A stretch of DNA of 64,000 nucleotides from Charina bottae (taxonomy: Eukaryota; Chordata; Lepidosauria; Squamata; Charinaidae). Below the pieces are notes generated by a model, which did not search any database, was not told the DNA's origin, and worked only from the letters and a program-made list of their open reading frames with translations. Both the position numbers and the translations under genes were made by a program. Of the stretch, positions 1-10,659 are shown in pieces. How positions within the stretch are numbered: position 1 is the first letter of the stretch; each line of letters opens with the position of its first letter. The DNA is taken from the NCBI GenBank assembly GCA_023362775.1, contig JALMGJ010000005.1, positions 83,307,921 through 83,371,920 on the forward strand. Direction: 5' to 3'.

Positions 1-528
1 CTCCTCAGCTCCTCCTTGCTTTCAGCCATCAAAGTGGTATAATCTGCATATCTGAGATTGCTAATGTTTCTTCCAGCGATTTTAACTCCAGCCTTGGATT
101 CCTCAAGTCCAGCACGTCGCATGATGTGTTCTGCATACAGGTTGAATAGGTAGGGTGAGAGTATACAGCCCTGTCGTACTCCTTTCCCAATCTTAAACCA
201 GTCCGTTGTTCCATGATCTGTTCTTACCATTGCTACTTGGTCGTTATACAGATTCCTCAGGAGGCAGACAAGATGACTTGGTATCCCCATACCACCAAGA
301 ACTTGCCACAATTTGTTATGATCCACACAGTCAAAGGTTTTAGAATAGTCAATAAAACAGAAATAGATGTTTTTCTGAAACTCCCTGGTTTTCTCCATTA
401 TCCAGCGGATATTGGCAATTTGGTCTCTAGTTCCTCTGCCTTTTCTAAACCCAGCTTGTACTTCTGGCAATTCTCGCTCCACGAATTGCTGGAGTCTACC
501 TTGCAAGATCTTGAGCATTACCTTAGTG
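1..528 (-). mobile_element. RTE-BovB LINE, reverse-transcriptase part (downstream segment)
   Basis: Read on the minus strand, this stretch encodes the middle of a BovB-type reverse transcriptase, with GLRLGK, LFNLYAEH-like and AGRNISNLRYAD-like pieces spread over shifted frames. The YADD catalytic box region lies near the left edge. It continues the same element found at 3284-5235; the two parts were separated by a hAT insertion at 529-3275. The frames are broken, so this is a dead copy. The element runs off the left edge of the window. Confidence 0.85.
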
Positions 529-937
529 CAAGGGTCGGAAATGGCGGCTCGCGAGCCAGATGTGGCTCTTTGGCCCCTTGAGTGTGGCTCTTTTACAAAA
601 TACCACGTGCAGGCGCGCGCGCGCGCACGTACAGTCGCCGTCAGCCTCCCGGCTCGTTTCGCTCCTGCCGCTGCCAGAGCCTTCATTCAGCTCCACAGCA
701 GTTCCGGGGCATACCGCCGGTGAAAGCGGAGGCCGATCCCTGGCCTCCTTCCCCGTCTGTGTAGGTCTCGTGGGCTGAGTTTCCTTTCTGCGCTGCGGGA
801 CGGGGGTGCTCCCTGAAAGAGGGGCGCCGTGGAGGCTTTTGTATGTGATGTTGCTCCCAGTGCCACAAACTTTTCTACCCTTTCTTTCCTTTGCCTCTGG
901 CGGGAAGCCACTTTGTCCCGGCAATGGGAGGATCAGG

Positions 938-1572
938 GGATGGGGTTCAGGGTCTGAACAGGCAGCATGGCTGTGGGGAAGAGGAAGGCTCTCTGTCCGG
1001 CTGGTCACTTTTTCGCTTCACCCCCGGACTCGGCGGTGAGGTTTGGCAGCGTTTGAGACTGGGAGCCGGGCGGAGGGAGAGAGAGGGAAGGGGGGGCGTC
1101 TCGCTTCTCTAACCTACCTGCTGCAGGGGCATTTCCAAGCCTAACAATGCCTCCCCACCCCACAGCTCCAAGAGTTGAGAATCGGGAAGGGCCGGATCTG
1201 GCCGGCCCTCTCACGCATTCACACGCACACGCTGTGAGCCACCCCCAATTCTTAGTTCTCCCATGCCTGCGCGCTGCTTGCAACGCCGGCCTCTTCTCTC
1301 ACACACACAGACACGTGGCCCTTCCCGATTCTCAACTCTTGGAGCTGGGGGGGGGGGAGGCATTGTTAGGCTTGGAAATGCCCCTGCAGCAGGTAGGTTA
1401 GAGAAGCGAGACGCCCCCCCTTCCCTCTCTCTCCCTCCGCCCGGCTCCCAGTCTCAAACGCTGCCAAACTCACCGCCGAGTCCGGGGGTGAAGCGAAAAA
1501 GCGACCAGCCAGACAGAGAGCCTTCCTCTTCCCCACAGCCATGCTGCCTGTTCAGACCCTGAACCCCATCGG
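938..1572. repeat. Large inverted repeat (two ~255-bp arms)
   Basis: Positions 938-1193 are repeated in inverse orientation at 1317-1572, with a ~123-bp spacer. The match is close throughout, for example GGGGTTCAGGGTCTGAAC on the left against GTTCAGACCCTGAACCCC on the right. A transcript across it would fold into a long hairpin. It lies inside the hAT-type element 529-3275. Confidence 0.9.
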
Positions 1573-1798
1573 GGAGGAAAGGCTCGGATCTGGCCGACCC
1601 TCTCACACATTCACACGCACACGCTGTGAGCCACCCCCAATTCTTAGTTCTCCCATGCCTGCACGCTGCTTGCAACGCCGGCCTCTTCTCTCACACACAG
1701 ACACGTGGCCCTTCCCGATTCTCAACTCTTGGAGCTGTGGGGGGGGGGAGGCATTGTTAGGCTTGGAAATGCCCCTGCAGCAGGTAGGTTAGAGAAGC
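1193..1798. repeat. Direct repeat, two ~215-bp copies
   Basis: 1193-1408 (GGATCTGGCC to TAGAGAAGCG) recurs at 1585-1798 with only a few substitutions and small indels. The second half of the unit is also the start of the right arm of the neighbouring inverted repeat, so one segment is present three times: once inverted and twice direct. Confidence 0.88.
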
Positions 1799-3096
1799 GT
1801 GCGGGCGCGTGGGGGGGGGCGTGGGGGGCAGTTAAGGTGCTAGCTGCAACAGCTGCCCCCGAAGTGACCGTATTCCACTCTTCCAACAGAAATTCCCCCA
1901 AGGAAAGGGTCGCACTTTTTTCTCCGGGGAGGGGATATGAAGTTGGGGTACTAACTTACCCTCTAAAGTGTCTCCTCCTTTCCCTATGTGGTCCTTTTGC
2001 TAAAATTACCGTCATGACACCCCCCCCCCCCATGTTTTCCTCTGGAGTTGAGTTCTGGCGTTTCTGCTGTCACTGGAGATGGCTCTCTCAAAGTTGGACG
2101 GTTCAAGTAACTGCTTCAGGCCACCGTTGTCTGCCTGCTTATTGCCGCGTGTTTTGATCGCGATTTTAAACGAAAGGAGGGGGGTTGTGTGCGTCCCGTT
2201 GGATAGGATCCGAAGGGCCGCTTTGGAAACGCTGCCCGACTCGGGCGAAAGTTGGAAGGCTCCCAAGGGCGGGAGGAGGAAGAATCAATCGCCCTCCTCC
2301 AGCGCCGGCCACCAACGTCTCCACCCGCAGCCTTTGGAGCCTGGTTTTAAACGGGCGCTCCTCTCCGCCCCGGCCGCCTCTGCCCGGCTCAGCTTTGTTT
2401 CCTCCGTGCACGCCTCCGGAGAAGCAGCCCCGTGAGTGGAAGTGAAGTGCTAATGTGGGACGAAGAGTCTCGATCCCGACAGGCACCCCATGCATCTACT
2501 TCACAGAGTAGAGAAAGAGCGGCTTCTCCCTAGCTTGCGCGCTTGCTTGCTCCCCCTGCCCCCACGCACGTGCGCACGCCTTCGCCCACCGTAGGGGGCA
2601 TAGCCGCCACCTCAGGCCGCGCCAGTCTCGAGGGGGGCGGGAAAATACGCCAAACGGTGGAGGGAAAGGCATAGGACGTATGAAAAAAGAAAGCGGCTTC
2701 TTCCTCGCTTGCGCGCGCACTTGCTTCGAAAGAGACAGGCAGACAGAAGACATAAGAAGGAGACAGAGACGAAATCTCTGTGAGGGGGAGGGAGGAGAAG
2801 GGGCAGAGGTGGGGCAGGGGTGGTGGGTGCCGGCGAGGGAGAGAAGAAGGAAGGCAGTAAGGAACGGCGGTGGGAGCAGCGAGGATGGAGGAGAAGGTCT
2901 TCACGAAGGACCCCGGGGGAGGAGGCGGGGTGACGCTTCGCTCGCCGCCCGCCCGTCGTGGCTTACTCGGACCCCGGGGGAGGTGCAGTGGCGGATGTGG
3001 CGTGGCAGGCGTGGCAGCGGGCATGGTGTGCGTGGCCGCGGCGGGCAATGCAGTGGGGGTGGCGGGCATGGCGGCAGCAGGCGCTAAGTGTGCGCG

Positions 3097-3207
3097 ATTG
3101 GTCCCCGCCCGCAAACCCCGCCCCCTTCCACGTGATTGGTCCCCGCCTGCAAACCCCGCCCCCTTCCACGCGATTGGTCCCCGCCCGCAAACCCCGCCCC
3201 CTGGCTC
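3097..3207 (+). repeat. CCAAT/GC-box minisatellite, ~39-bp unit, ~3 copies
   Basis: The unit contains ATTGG (inverted CCAAT box), CCCGCC and CCCCGCCCCC (GC boxes), for example GCGATTGGTCCCCGCCCGC. The same unit recurs in two other hAT elements at 14261-14532 and 36238-36350. Confidence 0.85.
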
Positions 3208-3283
3208 TCGAGCACTTCAAAATGTGCACGAGCATATCAAAATGGCTCCCGGCAAAAAAAGTTTGCCGACCCCTGCCTTAGTG

Positions 3284-5235
3284 GCATGTGAAATAAGTGC
3301 CACTGTTCGATAGTTTGAACATTCTTTAGTACTTCCCTTTTTTGGTATGGGGATATAAGTTGATTTTTTCCAATCTGATGGCCATTCTTGTGTTTTCCAA
3401 ATTTGCTGGCATATGGCATGCATCACCTTGACAGCATCATCATGCAAGATTTTAAACAGTTCAGCTGGGATACCGTCGTCTCCTGCTGCCTTGTTATTAG
3501 CAATGCTTCTTAAGGCCCATTCAACCTCACTCTTCAGGATGTCTGGCTCTAACTCACTGACCACACCATCAAAGCTATCCCTGATATTATTATCCTTCCT
3601 GTACAGATCTTCCGTATATTCTTGCCACCTTTTCTTGATCTCTTCTGCTTCTGTTAGGTCCTTGCCATCTTTGTTTTTGATCATACCCATTTTTGCCTGG
3701 AATTAACCTCCAATGTTTCTAATTTTCTAGAAGAGGTCTCTTGTCCTTCCTATTCTATTATCTTCTTCCACTTCCGCACATTGCTTGTAAAATAATTCCT
3801 TATCTCTTCTGGCTAACCTCTGGAATTTTGCATTTAATTGGGCATATCTCCCCCTATCACTGTTGCCTCTTGGTTTCCTTCTTTCTTGGGCTACTTCCAG
3901 TGTCTCAGCAGACAGCCATCTTGCCTTCTTGGTTTTCTTTTTCTTTGGGACATTTTTTGTTGCCACCTCCTGAATAATGTTGCAAACTTTTGTCCATAGC
4001 TCTTCCGGGACCCTATCTACTAAATCTAGTCCCTTAAATCTATTCTTCACTTCCACTGCATGTTCATTAGGAATGTTAGTGAGCTCATATCTAACTGATC
4101 TGTGGGTCTTTCCTATTCTCTTTAGTCTGATTCTAAATTTTGCAATAAGAAGTTCGTGATCTGAACTACAGTCAGCTCCAGGTCTTGTTTTTACTGACTG
4201 TATAGATGTCCGCCACCTTTGGCTACAAAGGATGTAGTCAATCTGATTTCGGTGTCGACCATCTGGTGAAGTCCATGTATAAAGTCGTCTTTTAGGTTGC
4301 TGGAAGAGTTTGTTATGCACAGTGAATTGTCTTGGCAAAATTCTATCAGCCTATGTCCCGCTTCATTTTGTTCTCCTAGACCATGCTTGCCTGTAATTCC
4401 AGGTGTCGTTTGACTACCCACCTTAGCATTCCAGTCTCCTGTAATGAAAATAACATCTCTTTTTGGTGTATTATCCAGTAGGTGCTGCAGATCCTCATAG
4501 ATCTACTTCTGCTTCTTCAGCATCTGTGGTTGGGGTGTATATTTGGATCACTGTGATGTTAAATGGCTTACCCTGAATTCGAATTGAGATCATTCTTATC
4601 GTTTTTTGGATTGTATCCAAGCACTGCTTTAGCCACTTTATTATTAATTATGAAGGCTACTCCATTTCTTCTGTGGTCCTCTTGTCCACAGTAGTAGATC
4701 TGGTGGTCATCTGATGTGAAGTGGCCCATTCCAGTCCATTTCAGTTCACTGACACCCAAAATGTCTATATTTAATCTTGACATCTCACCAATAACCACAT
4801 CCAATTTGCCCTGGCTCATAGATCTTACATTCCAGGTTCCTATGGTGTGTTGATCTTTAGAACATCGGATTCGTCGTTCACCACCAGCACCGTCGGCCAC
4901 TAGCCGTCCTTTCGGCTTTGAGCTAGCTGCGTCATCACATCTGGGACTAGTTGAACTTATTCTCTGTTCCTCCCCAGTAGCATTTTGACCATCTTCCGAC
5001 CTGGGAGTCCCATCTTCTGATGGTATACCGACATATCTCTGGTTGTACTGATCCATTTAGTTTTCAAGGCAAGAATACTGGGGTGGGTTGCCGTTACCTT
5101 CCCTAGGGATCGTATTTAGTCTGACCTCTCTTCCATGACCTTCCCGTCTTGGGTGTCCCTTCATGGTTTAGCTCATGGTGCTCATTGAGGTGCTCAAGCT
5201 CCAGCACCACGACAAAGTAACAATCTCCTTTGCTG
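3284..5235 (-). pseudogene. RTE-BovB LINE, endonuclease and start of reverse transcriptase
   Basis: The minus strand reads, from 5056 leftwards, an apurinic-type endonuclease (TIGTWNVRSMSQGKLD, LGVSELKWTGMG, NGVAFIINNKVAKAVLGY), then DYILCSQRWRTSIQSVKTRP and SSDHELLIAKFRIRLK, then the linker and the reverse-transcriptase start (NKAAGDDGIPAELFK, WKKSTYIPIPKKGS). These are hallmark BovB segments in the correct order. Several frameshifts and stops separate the blocks (near 4568, 4338 and 3727), so the protein is broken. The 5' untranslated part reaches about 5235. Inside 1-5235 the only foreign piece is the hAT insertion. BovB is abundant in squamates and is known for horizontal spread among vertebrates. 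Confidence 0.9.
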
Positions 5236-5637
5236 GAGCTTTTAATTATACAGCGAGTGAAATTGCCACAGTCACCAGAATTCTTTTTTAGGTGCCTTTC
5301 GATTGTTCGGAATACTTAAGTTGCTTAATACTTTTAAGATTTTATGAGTTTCTTATGTTTTTTGGGGGTCAAATGTGATCCTACATGGATTCTGCTACTG
5401 CTACTGAATGGAAGCAAAATTGCTCATTCTCCCCCTACTTTTGCTGTTCTTTCCCTGTTGACAAACATAATGTGTCAACATTAAAGCAAAGTTAACAACA
5501 TTTCCACAAGAATACCTTATTTGCAAGATGCCATTTTTACAATCTCTATAAAATCTGTAGGGTTTTTTTTTTGCCTTTAACCTTAAAATAAAACCACACC
5601 AGATCTGTGTATAAAATCAGAAATGTCTTATCCATAT
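5236..5637. other. Unassigned AT-rich intronic sequence
   Basis: No open frame, splice-flanked exon or recognisable repeat was seen here. Confidence 0.5.
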
Positions 5638-6065
5638 TCCTCTATATAGGTAGTCCTTGGTTAACAACCATTTGTTCAGCGACTGTTTGAAGTTACGGCA
5701 GCGCTGAACGAATCGTTGTTATGCCCATCCCCAAAGTTACGGCCATTGCAGTGCCCCCAGGGTCACGTGATCAAAATCCAGGCGATTGGCAGCCCGCCCA
5801 CACTTACGACTCCAGGGGCGCTTCAACTCCCCCCACCCGCCTATCTCCCTCCCATCTCTGCCCTTTCAGCTGCCCTGCATTCTCCCGGCCCTGCTGCCTG
5901 GTTGCCATTGTTAACTGAATCCCATCCGGTTGTTAGGCGAGGACCCACCCTGATCCAAGCCTTTCCTGGCTTGCTCCCTCCCAGCCCCGAGCTTTGGTAA
6001 GGTAAGGGACTGCCTCCTTTTCAACTGCCCCCCCACCTATCTCCCCCCATCTCTGCCCTTTTGGC
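5638..6065 (+). repeat. Dispersed repeat beginning TAGGTAGTCCTTGGTTAACA
   Basis: The opening GTAGTCC...TTAACAACCATTTGTTCAGCGACTG, followed by AGTTACGGC, CATTGCAGTGCCCCCAGG and GGTCACGTGATCAAAAT, looks like a dispersed repeat I associate with squamate genomes. A GC-rich middle follows. I do not know its class. Alternatively it could be the terminal part of the neighbouring Tigger element, but the opposite Tigger end at ~24780 does not match it. Confidence 0.45.
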
Positions 6066-6164
6066 CGAATAAAATAAAAATAAAATGAATAAAATTTGAG
6101 TCCTTGATTTGCTTCGTTCTGGAAATTTTGTAGCATCCATAGGTAGTTCAATGTAAATGAATCA

Positions 6165-6285
6165 ACCATCTGTACAATATGCCAAAAGAAAGACGATGTT
6201 TGTAAAGCTGTTTGTGAAGCTGCTCCAGAAAGTGCTAAATTGACTTCCGTGGTTTGTGAAGAAGCGATGGAAAAAATAGAAAAGC
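6165..6285 (+). pseudogene. Tigger/pogo transposase, N-terminal fragment
   Basis: The frame reading CKAVCEAAPESAKLTSVV then EEAMEKIEK matches the linker between the HTH and CENPB-type domains of Tigger transposases. It stops exactly where an L1 begins and resumes at 23771 (KIEKP..., RNGWLQ). The shared 15 nt AAAAAATAGAAAAGC at 6271-6285 and 23771-23785 are the L1 target duplication. The left end of the Tigger element was not found, and the upstream HTH is missing or very short. Confidence 0.75.
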
Positions 6286-6834
6286 GGAGGGGACTTCCAG
6301 TGGGGAATATGGTGGTTTAGTCATCTTCGGGGACAGAGGAGATGACACCACAGCTTGATTGGTACCTGGCAGTTTCTGCTGGATGCCAAACTTTTTCCAG
6401 ATCAAGGAAGAAGCATGAAATCGACCCATCTGGTCTCTGGACAGCCATTCCCCATGAGCAAATCGCAAAGACGGATGTTTTTGTGATTGGCTTGCAAGTT
6501 GAGCGGCTGGGAGGAGGGGGATTCCAATTTCACAGCTGTGGTGTAGCCTAATTACGGACACTGGAATCTGCCAATCCTTATTTCTAAAGCACTTTCGGAT
6601 TAGAATTACTTATCAGCCTAAGAGAGACCTTCTTTTGCAACAGATAAGTACTTCTCTTGGTGTTTTTTTCATTCTTTCTGGGATTATTATTTTAAAAGAA
6701 GACTTAGAAATTTACAGAAATTTGAATACTTCGCAAAAAGTCAGATGATGAGGATATAAGAAAGTTAACAACGGAGAAAGGGGAAGATTTTTTTTTAAGT
6801 TTAATTTTTTACGAACCTGCATTATTAAAATCTT
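6286..6834 (+). mobile_element. L1 LINE (host of the nest), 5' end and 5' UTR
   Basis: It begins GGAGGGGACTTCCAGTGGGG directly after the target duplication. This resembles the 5' ends of other L1-like copies here (54341 GGGGGATTCCGG; minus-strand end at 44978 GCTTCCGGTGGG). No ORF is expected in this leader. It is interrupted at 6835 by retroposon A and resumes at 11000. Confidence 0.7.
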
Positions 6835-7330
6835 TTTTTGGCAAGAATTTTATTAAGTTTGAAACAAAGATGAAAACTACAAAAAAGAAAAAAACTACAA
6901 AAAGAAAAAAACCTAAAAAGGTGTGAAACACAAGAATTTTTTTTTGAAGATTTCATAAAGAAATTACTTCCAACTTTCCACAACAAGAATATACAGCATA
7001 TTTCCATATTCCTTACTCTATATCAAACCAAAATCACATTATTTCTATAAAGCCTTCCATTAATGTATATACAAATCATTAATACAATTGCTCCTTCCCC
7101 TTATAAAAAAAGAAAAAAATATATAAATCTCTAAATCAACTTCCCTCCCCCAAAAGACAACATTTATTTAATTATTTCCTTCCTACCACTATTCTATATA
7201 CTTCTGTCCACTGTAATAAAAATCAAATTATAAAAACATATGGTCTGCTTTTATAATTAATAGTACTACAACAATTTTAACCCTATTAAACTTAAAAAGC
7301 CAGTTATTATTATACCTTATAGATACCTTA

Positions 7331-7667
7331 GAGGGACGTGGTGGCTCAGCGGGTAAGATGCCAGGCTTGTCGATCGGAAAATCGCAAGTTCGGAGGTTCG
7401 AATCCCTAGCCCTGTGTGACAGAGTGAGCTCCCGCACTAGCCCCAGCTCTTGCCAACCTAGCAATTCGAAAGCATGCAAATGCAAGTAGATTAATAGGTA
7501 CCACTTCGGTGGGTAGGTAACAGCGTTCCACGTGCGTCATGTAGCCACATGACCGTGGAAGCGTCTTCAGACAACGCTGGCTCTTTGGCTAACAAACAGA
7601 GATGAGCACCAGCCCCTAGAGTCGGACACGACTGCACAAATGTGCGGGGGGAACCTTTACCTTTACC
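7331..7667 (+). mobile_element. Sauria-type tRNA-headed SINE, full length
   Basis: The head has a pol III A box (GTGGCTCAGCGGGTAAG) and B box (GGTTCGAATCC). The body runs through CCAACCTAGCAATTCGAAAGC and GTGGAAGCGTCTTC to the tail CTAGAGTCGGACACGACTGC and GGAACCTTTACC. It is flanked by an imperfect duplication TATAGATAC(C/T)TTA (7318-7330 and 7668-7680). A second full copy lies at 60033-60364. The B-box region is SINE-derived; this is not a working tRNA gene. Confidence 0.92.
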
Positions 7668-8046
7668 TATAGATACTTTATAAATCTTACAAATCAAACC
7701 AACTTTAAAAAAGAATCCAGTAAATCTTAATCCAAATCATTAAAGAAAAATGAAATATAATAGCCTCATTGTCAATTCAATTTAACATTTATAAATTTTA
7801 TCCAGTCATAAAAATCCAATTATAAAAACATACAAATTGTCTACTTTCATAATTAATAATACTACAGCAATCTTAATCCTATTAAACCTAAAAACCAAGC
7901 AATTATTATTATACCTTATAAATACCTTATAAATCCTAAAAATCAAACAAGCCTTAAAAAAATCCAATAAATCTTAATCCAAATCATTAGAGAAAAATGA
8001 AATCATAAAAACCTCATTGTCAATCCAATTAAACATTCTTAATTTT

Positions 8047-8571
8047 TTACCCCACTTCGAAATAAACCAAAACATTTACATATCTCCCTATTACCCACAA
8101 GGCATTTTTCTTAGAAAAATCAAACAGCCCAACTGCCCCCCTTAAAAACTCAGACTTCTCAGCAAAAAAACTCCCACAAAGCAGATTCTCTTCTCTCCCA
8201 AAACATTCCCTCAGAAAAACAACTCTCCTTGTTATCTCCCCGTTGGGGGAGTTGGGCGGTCATATAAATTTAATAAATAAATATCTGCAGCTCAGGCTGT
8301 TGCTTTAACCCCTTCAGCACCAAAATGTAATCATCGTCTGGCATTACTTCAAACTCATTGTCAGTGGAAATATCTCCATCCTTGTCAAAATCTTCATCTT
8401 CTTCGATAACATCTTCAGCCAGATGACACACTTTAGAAATAATAACTTCCCCAACATCCTGAATGTTCTACAGAATAGCTTGACAGGTATCCTCAAAGAA
8501 CTGTCTAAAGATCTGTTTAAAGTCAGAGCGAAGCTCACCATGGAACTCAGAGTCTCCTTGAAATCTTCCAT
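8047..8571 (-). pseudogene. Small acidic ORF remnant of retroposon A
   Basis: On the minus strand an ATG at 8571 opens MEDFKETLSSMV. After a frameshift the frame continues with RSDFKQIF, EDTCQAIL, a stop, VCHLAEDVIEEDEDFD and MPDDDYILVLKGLKQ, and ends near 8047 with NVLVYFEVG and a stop. The full frame would be about 174 codons. Copies B and C carry the same order of blocks. I do not recognise the family. The middle is strongly acidic, and the position after an L1-like leader suggests a reduced ORF1, but that is inference. Frameshifts and stops show this copy is dead. Confidence 0.6.
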
Positions 8572-8944
8572 GCTTCATGCAGTAGATTATGGCACCTCCT
8601 AGATACTTGACTCGCACAGATAGGAGTTAATGATTTAATTAAAAACTTCCAAGTGAAATTGAAACAAGAGAAAGTACGTTAACAAGCAGCTCTCAGAGAA
8701 AGTGAACAGAGAGCTAGAAATTCAAAACAAAATTTTCAGCATGTAGGAAAATATTAAATCCTTCAAATTCCGTACAAAAATAACAACAGGGAGGCAATTA
8801 TTTATTCTCAATTCTCCTTAGTCTTAAAACGGGAAAACAAGCCAAAACTTTAAAAGATTTTAAAATTTTAATCCAGAAATAACGATAAGCACCAACAGAG
8901 TCCGCTTCTCCTTACTGTAGAAAGCCTCTCTTAGGGTAGAAAAC

Positions 8945-9005
8945 TATCTATCTATCATCTATCTATCTATCTATCATCTATCTATCATCTATCTATCTAT
9001 CTATC

Positions 9006-9060
<55 letters not shown>

Positions 9061-9080
9061 ATCTATCTATCTATATCTAT
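8945..9080 (+). repeat. TATC/TCATC microsatellite
   Basis: CTAT repeats with interspersed CATCTAT variants lie immediately left of the Tc1 terminal repeat, inside retroposon A. Confidence 0.95.
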
Positions 9081-9086
9081 CCACAC

Positions 9087-10659
9087 TGCTCAAAAAAATA
9101 AAGGGAACACTGAAACAACACAATGTAAGTCCAAGTCAATCACACGTCTGTGAAATCAAACTGTCCACTTAGGTAGGAACACTGATTGACAATCAATTTC
9201 ACATGCTGTTGTGCACATGGAGTAGACAACAGGCGGAAAGCATAGGCAGTTAGCAAGACATCCCCAATAAAGGAGTGGATCTGCAGGTGGTGACCACAGA
9301 CCACTTCTCAGTTCCTATGCTTTCTGGCTGATGGTTTGGTCACTTTTGAATGCTGGTGGTGCTTCCACTCTAGTGGTAGCATGAGACGGAGTCTACAACC
9401 CACACAAGTGGCTCAGGTAGTGCAGCTCATCCAGGATGGCACATCAATGCGAGCTGTGGCAAGAAGGTTTGCTGTGTCTGTCAGCGTAGTGTCCAGAGCA
9501 TGGAGGCGCTACCAGGAGACAGGTCAGTACATCAGGAGACGTGGAGGAGGTCGTAGGAGGGCAACAACCCAGCAGCAGGACCGCTACCTCCTCCTTTGTG
9601 CAAGGAGGGACAGGAGGAGCACTGCCAGAGCCCTGCAAAATGACCTCCAGTGGGCCACAAATGTGTGTGTGGCTGCTCAAACGGTCAGAAACAGACTCCA
9701 TGAGGGTGGTATGAGGGCCCGACGTCCACAGGTGGGGGTTGTGCTTACAGCCCAACACCGTGCAGGACATTTGGCATTTGCCAGAGAACACAAGATTGGC
9801 AACTTCGCCACTGGCGCCCTGTGCTCTTCACAGATGAAAGCAGGTTCACACTGAGCACATGTGACAGACGTGACAGGGTCTGGAGACGCCGTGGAGAACG
9901 TTCTGCTGCCTGCAACATCCTCCAGCATGACCGGTTTGGCAGTGGGTCAGTAATGGTGTGGGGTGGCATTTCTTTAGGGGGCCGCACAGCCCTCCATGTG
10001 CTCGCCAGAGGTAGCCTGACTGCCATTAGGTACCGAGATGAGATCCTCAGACCCCTTGTGAGACCATATGCTGGTGCGGTTGGCCCTGGGTTCCTCCTAA
10101 TGCAAGACAATGCTAGACCTCATGTGGCTGGAGTGTGCCAGCAGTTCCTGCAAGACGAAGGCATTGATGCTATGGACTGGCCCGCCCGTTCCCCAGACCT
10201 GAATCCAATTGAGCACATCTGGGACATCATGTCTCGCTCCATCCACCAACGCCACGTTGCACCACAGACTGTCCAGGAGTTGGGGGATGCTTTAGTCCAG
10301 GTGTGGGAGGAGATCCCTCAGGAGACCATCCACCAGCTCATCAGGAGCATGCCCAGGCGTTGTAGGGAGGTCATACAGGCACGTGGAGGCCACACACACT
10401 ACTGAGCCTCATTTTGACTTGTTTTAAGGACATTACATCAATGTTGGATCAGCCTGTAGTGTTCTTTTCCACTTTAATTTTTGAGTGTAACTCCACATCC
10501 AGACCTCCAGGGGTTGCTTACATTTGATTTCCATTGCTTTTTGTGTGATTTTGTTGTCAGCACATTCAACTATGTAATGAACAAAGTAATTAATACGAAT
10601 ATTTCATTCATTCAGATCTAGGATGTCTTATTTCAGTGTTCCCTTTATTTTTTTGAGCA
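9087..10659 (+). mobile_element. Tc1-like DNA transposon, near-complete
   Basis: 24-nt perfect terminal inverted repeats lie at 9088-9111 and 10635-10658 (starting GCTCAAAAAAATAAAGGG). Between them is one transposase reading frame broken by a single 1-nt shift. Similar ends and transposases occur in Tc1 elements of fishes, lampreys and amphibians. It sits in retroposon A next to a TATC array and is probably one of the youngest insertions in the nest, since the frame has no in-frame stop. Confidence 0.93.
9381..10405 (+). pseudogene. Tc1 transposase with one frameshift
   Basis: The ATG at 9381 is preferred to the upstream one at 9336 because family members start just before the HTH. The N-terminal half has two helix-turn-helix segments ([20 protein letters not shown]..., [20 protein letters not shown]) separated by a basic GGGRRR hinge. 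The catalytic DDE core follows: FTDESRF, MQDNARPH and PDLNPIEHIWD, with 34 residues between the last D and E (DD34E), plus VMVWGGIS. The frame breaks near 9790-9795: upstream the frame ends in REHKIGNF, while the conserved continuation WQLRHW is read one base out, consistent with a one-base deletion. Total length is about 340 codons, usual for Tc1. The final stop is at 10403-10405. Confidence 0.92.

Larger units (their letters stand above)
529..3275. mobile_element. 2.75-kb non-autonomous hAT-type element inserted in BovB
   Basis: The termini are inverted repeats: CAAGGGTCGG at the left, and a right end whose complement begins CAGGGGTCGGCAAAC, the usual start of Charlie-like hAT elements. An exact 8-bp duplication CCTTAGTG flanks it at 521-528 and 3276-3283, and removing the insert rejoins BovB sequence. 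No transposase is visible. The interior is GC- and CpG-rich and contains a large inverted repeat, a direct repeat, purine-rich tracts, and a CCAAT/GC-box minisatellite near the right end. The open frames in it look like by-products of high GC content; I see no protein family in them. Confidence 0.88.

Noticed and set aside
523..1008. Open frames of 160-194 codons in the GC-rich element (523-1008, 2530-3114, 2680-3087).
   Set aside because: They are proline/arginine-rich by base composition, overlap on both strands and show no family motif. They lie in a non-autonomous hAT element.
7331..7420. tRNA-like A and B boxes suggesting a tRNA gene.
   Set aside because: They are the head of a SINE with a SINE body, tail and target duplications. 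No cloverleaf-complete tRNA was seen.
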